Assembly: GCA_024372625.1 (NCBI GenBank)
Contig: CP099607.1
Span: 62,001 to 126,000, forward strand
Direction: 5' to 3'
DNA: 64,000 nucleotides
From: Comamonadaceae bacterium OTU4NAUVB1
Lineage (GTDB): Bacteria; Pseudomonadota; Gammaproteobacteria; Burkholderiales; Burkholderiaceae_C
Shown piece after piece: positions 62,620 to 64,000 of this stretch. A program made the position numbers and the translations under genes. Within the stretch, counting starts at the first letter, position 1, and each line of letters begins with the position of its first letter. A model generated the notes under the pieces. That model saw only the letters and a program-made list of their open reading frames with translations. It was not told the DNA's origin and did not search any database.

Positions 62620-63741
62620 TCAGATCGGCTTGCGGGCCGGTGAATCGGCGGCGGGATCGATCTCCTCGGCGACTTCCTTGCCCGCCAGGCCGCCCCCGAC
62701 CGCGCCGACCGCGGCACCGATGGCGGTTCCGACCGGACCGGCCACCGTGCCCACCGCCGCACCGGCCGCCGCGCCGCCGGCGAGCGCACCCACGCCGGTG
62801 CCCACCGGATGGGCGCCCACGGACGCCGCGACACCGTCGCGATCGGCCACGCTCCCGCGATGCGCGGGCGTGGCCGAGCCCGAATGGGAGGTGGCGCGTG
62901 CACCGCCGGCAATGCCGGTCCCGCCGGCGTCGTCGAGCGGCTGGACGTCGACCTCGGTCTTGCGCAGCGTGTCGCGGACCACCTCGTCGCGTTCGGTGAC
63001 CTGCGTGGCGATCTCGACCTCGCCCACCACGCGCGCCGACTTGCTCACGACGGCCTCCTCGGCCACGTTGCGCACTTCGATCGTGCCTTCCTGGAAGGCC
63101 GCGAAATCCGCCTCCGTCGCGGGCCGGTCGACGACGCGGCGCTCGACTTCGGCGTGCGCCTCGCGCAGATGGACCGTTTCCTGGACCGGCACCTCGACCA
63201 CGCGGCTGAACACGCGCACGCCCCCCTTGCCCACCGCGCGCTTGCCCACGGCCAGGTTTTCCTGCACCAGGTTCACGGTGCGCGTCTCGCCCGCGGCGAC
63301 GTCGCTGCCGAGCGTGCCCACGGCGCCTCGCGCGGCGGTGGCGCCGCTCGCGCCACCGGACCAGCCGTCGCTGCGCCACTGCTGCTCGCGCTCGTCGACG
63401 TCGACGGCGCCGCAGTCCTCCATGATCTCGCCGACACGCGGCATGTCGGCGTCCGCGACGGACTCGACCGTCAGGCCGAAGCCGCCCCGGCGGAAGGCCT
63501 CGTGGTAGGTGCCCGCGTGCGGATTCGACGCGTCGTCGTTGCCGAAGAGGGAGCGGAAGAAGCCGGCGATGCCGCCCTGGTCCTCGGCGCGCGCGGTGGC
63601 CGGTTCGCCGCCCGCGCCGCTTTCCGTGGACGGGGCGCTGCCCGTGACGTGCCCGGGCGAGAAGCCGGCCGCCAGCAGACGGGTGCGCGCTTCCTCGGCG
63701 GCGGCACGGGTGTCGAACATTCCAACCAATACGGAGTTCAT
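62620..63741 (-). CDS. YsnF/AvaK-domain stress protein
   Basis: 373 residues. N-terminal ~100 residues with a SPOR-like/heat-responsive start (MNSVLVGMFDTRAAAEEA), then the YsnF (DUF2382) domain around 150-270: LVQENLAVGKRAVGKGGVRVFSRVVEVPVQETVHLREAHAEVE is present in pieces of that kind, ending EVVRDTLRKTEVDV. The last ~80 residues are a Gly/Ala-rich glycine-zipper-like tail ending in EIDPAADSPARKPI. A partial relative lies immediately upstream at the window edge. Confidence 0.85.
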   Translation of the reverse strand: MNSVLVGMFDTRAAAEEARTRLLAAGFSPGHVTGSAPSTESGAGGEPATARAEDQGGIAGFFRSLFGNDDASNPHAGTYHEAFRRGGFGLTVESVADADMPRVGEIMEDCGAVDVDEREQQWRSDGWSGGASGATAARGAVGTLGSDVAAGETRTVNLVQENLAVGKRAVGKGGVRVFSRVVEVPVQETVHLREAHAEVERRVVDRPATEADFAAFQEGTIEVRNVAEEAVVSKSARVVGEVEIATQVTERDEVVRDTLRKTEVDVQPLDDAGGTGIAGGARATSHSGSATPAHRGSVADRDGVAASVGAHPVGTGVGALAGGAAAGAAVGTVAGPVGTAIGAAVGAVGGGLAGKEVAEEIDPAADSPARKPI

Positions 63742-63816
63742 GATGGTTCCTTTCCTGTGGGAGGGGAAAACAGCCTTGTCGAAGGCTTGGGATGACTGGC
63801 TTGACAGGCCAGGTGA

Positions 63817-64000
63817 CTAAGGTGTCTCGTCGGCCGGCGGGGCGTCCGGATCGAGTCGTTCGATGGCGACGTCCTCGCGGCGCAGCACGAAGGTCTCCGC
63901 GTGGCGCCGGGTCGACGCCGTCCGCGTGATGTGGAGTTCCTCCCTGAGCATCAGCCGCTTCTCGGTGACCAGCACCTCCTCGACGACGGGGACGATCAGC
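63817..64000 (-). CDS. YsnF-domain protein, C-terminal part (5' end outside window)
   Basis: Read from the right edge, 61 codons are open to a TAG at 63817-63819. The text PVVEEVLVTEKRLMLREELH then a region HAETFVLRREDVAIERL is the YsnF/DUF2382 repeat signature. No start is visible in the window. It and the downstream gene form a tandem pair 75 bp apart. Confidence 0.85.
   Translation of the reverse strand, partial: LIVPVVEEVLVTEKRLMLREELHITRTASTRRHAETFVLRREDVAIERLDPDAPPADETP

Overview
The window reads as a chromosomal segment of a high-GC betaproteobacterium, most likely a Burkholderiales member of the Comamonadaceae type. Evidence is the dense GC-rich coding, eight Bug/TctC-type periplasmic binding proteins, several CaiB/BaiF CoA-transferases and MmgE/PrpD proteins, and many LysR, GntR and IclR regulators. 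This is inference from gene content. I saw no rRNA, tRNA, CRISPR array or complete insertion sequence.

Region 1 (1-7557) is metal homeostasis. It holds the end of a CzcA/CusA efflux pump with its own terminator, a His-rich periplasmic protein, a small secreted protein, a CusR/CopR-CusS type two-component pair, a Cys-rich Cd/Zn/Pb P-type ATPase (cadA) and the divergent regulator cadR, with MerR-type promoters in the shared gap. Region 2 (7558-11259) looks like an acquired and rearranged patch. It has two duplicated Cys-rich mini-proteins, an AT-rich orphan gene, a phosphoesterase, an amidohydrolase that has lost its C-terminal third, and a second member of the His-rich periplasmic family.

Region 3 (11460-24470) is signalling and envelope. 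It contains a metallo-beta-lactamase-fold lipoprotein behind an 11-bp-spaced direct repeat, then Bug protein - TctD - TctE - Bug protein without TctA/TctB transporter genes. It continues with a hybrid histidine kinase, a truncated GAF/HisKA kinase, a GAF-PAS-GGDEF-EAL protein, and a secreted alpha/beta-hydrolase with a TetR neighbour. Region 4 (25457-28205) has an IclR regulator and a two-gene exported unit: a large pyroglutamyl-peptidase-like lipoprotein and a small secreted protein.

Region 5 (28548-51157) is a catabolic island of three transcription units, each with Bug proteins and a regulator. The first is CaiB - crotonase - quinone reductase - Bug - GntR, opposite Bug - MmgE/PrpD - hydroxyacid dehydrogenase remnant. 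The second is two tandem Bugs - tartrate/isopropylmalate dehydrogenase - amidohydrolase, with a divergent LysR. The third is Bug - HTD2-type hydratase - acyl-CoA dehydrogenase - CaiB - HpcH/HpaI lyase - Bug - MmgE/PrpD, with a divergent LysR. The third looks like CoA-dependent breakdown of a branched C4-C5 dicarboxylate (itaconate, mesaconate or citramalate type). A D-cysteine desulfhydrase-like gene and a DedA-rhodanese fusion lie between the first two.

Region 6 (52181-59494) looks like uptake and hydrolysis of a nitrogenous heterocycle or ureide: a PuuE-like deacetylase, an amidohydrolase, a nucleobase deaminase and a polyamine-type ABC importer with a divergent binding protein. Region 7 (59620-64000) is stress and envelope: a PNPOx-like protein, an AglD-type membrane protein, an AI-2E family transporter and two YsnF-domain proteins, the last cut by the window edge.
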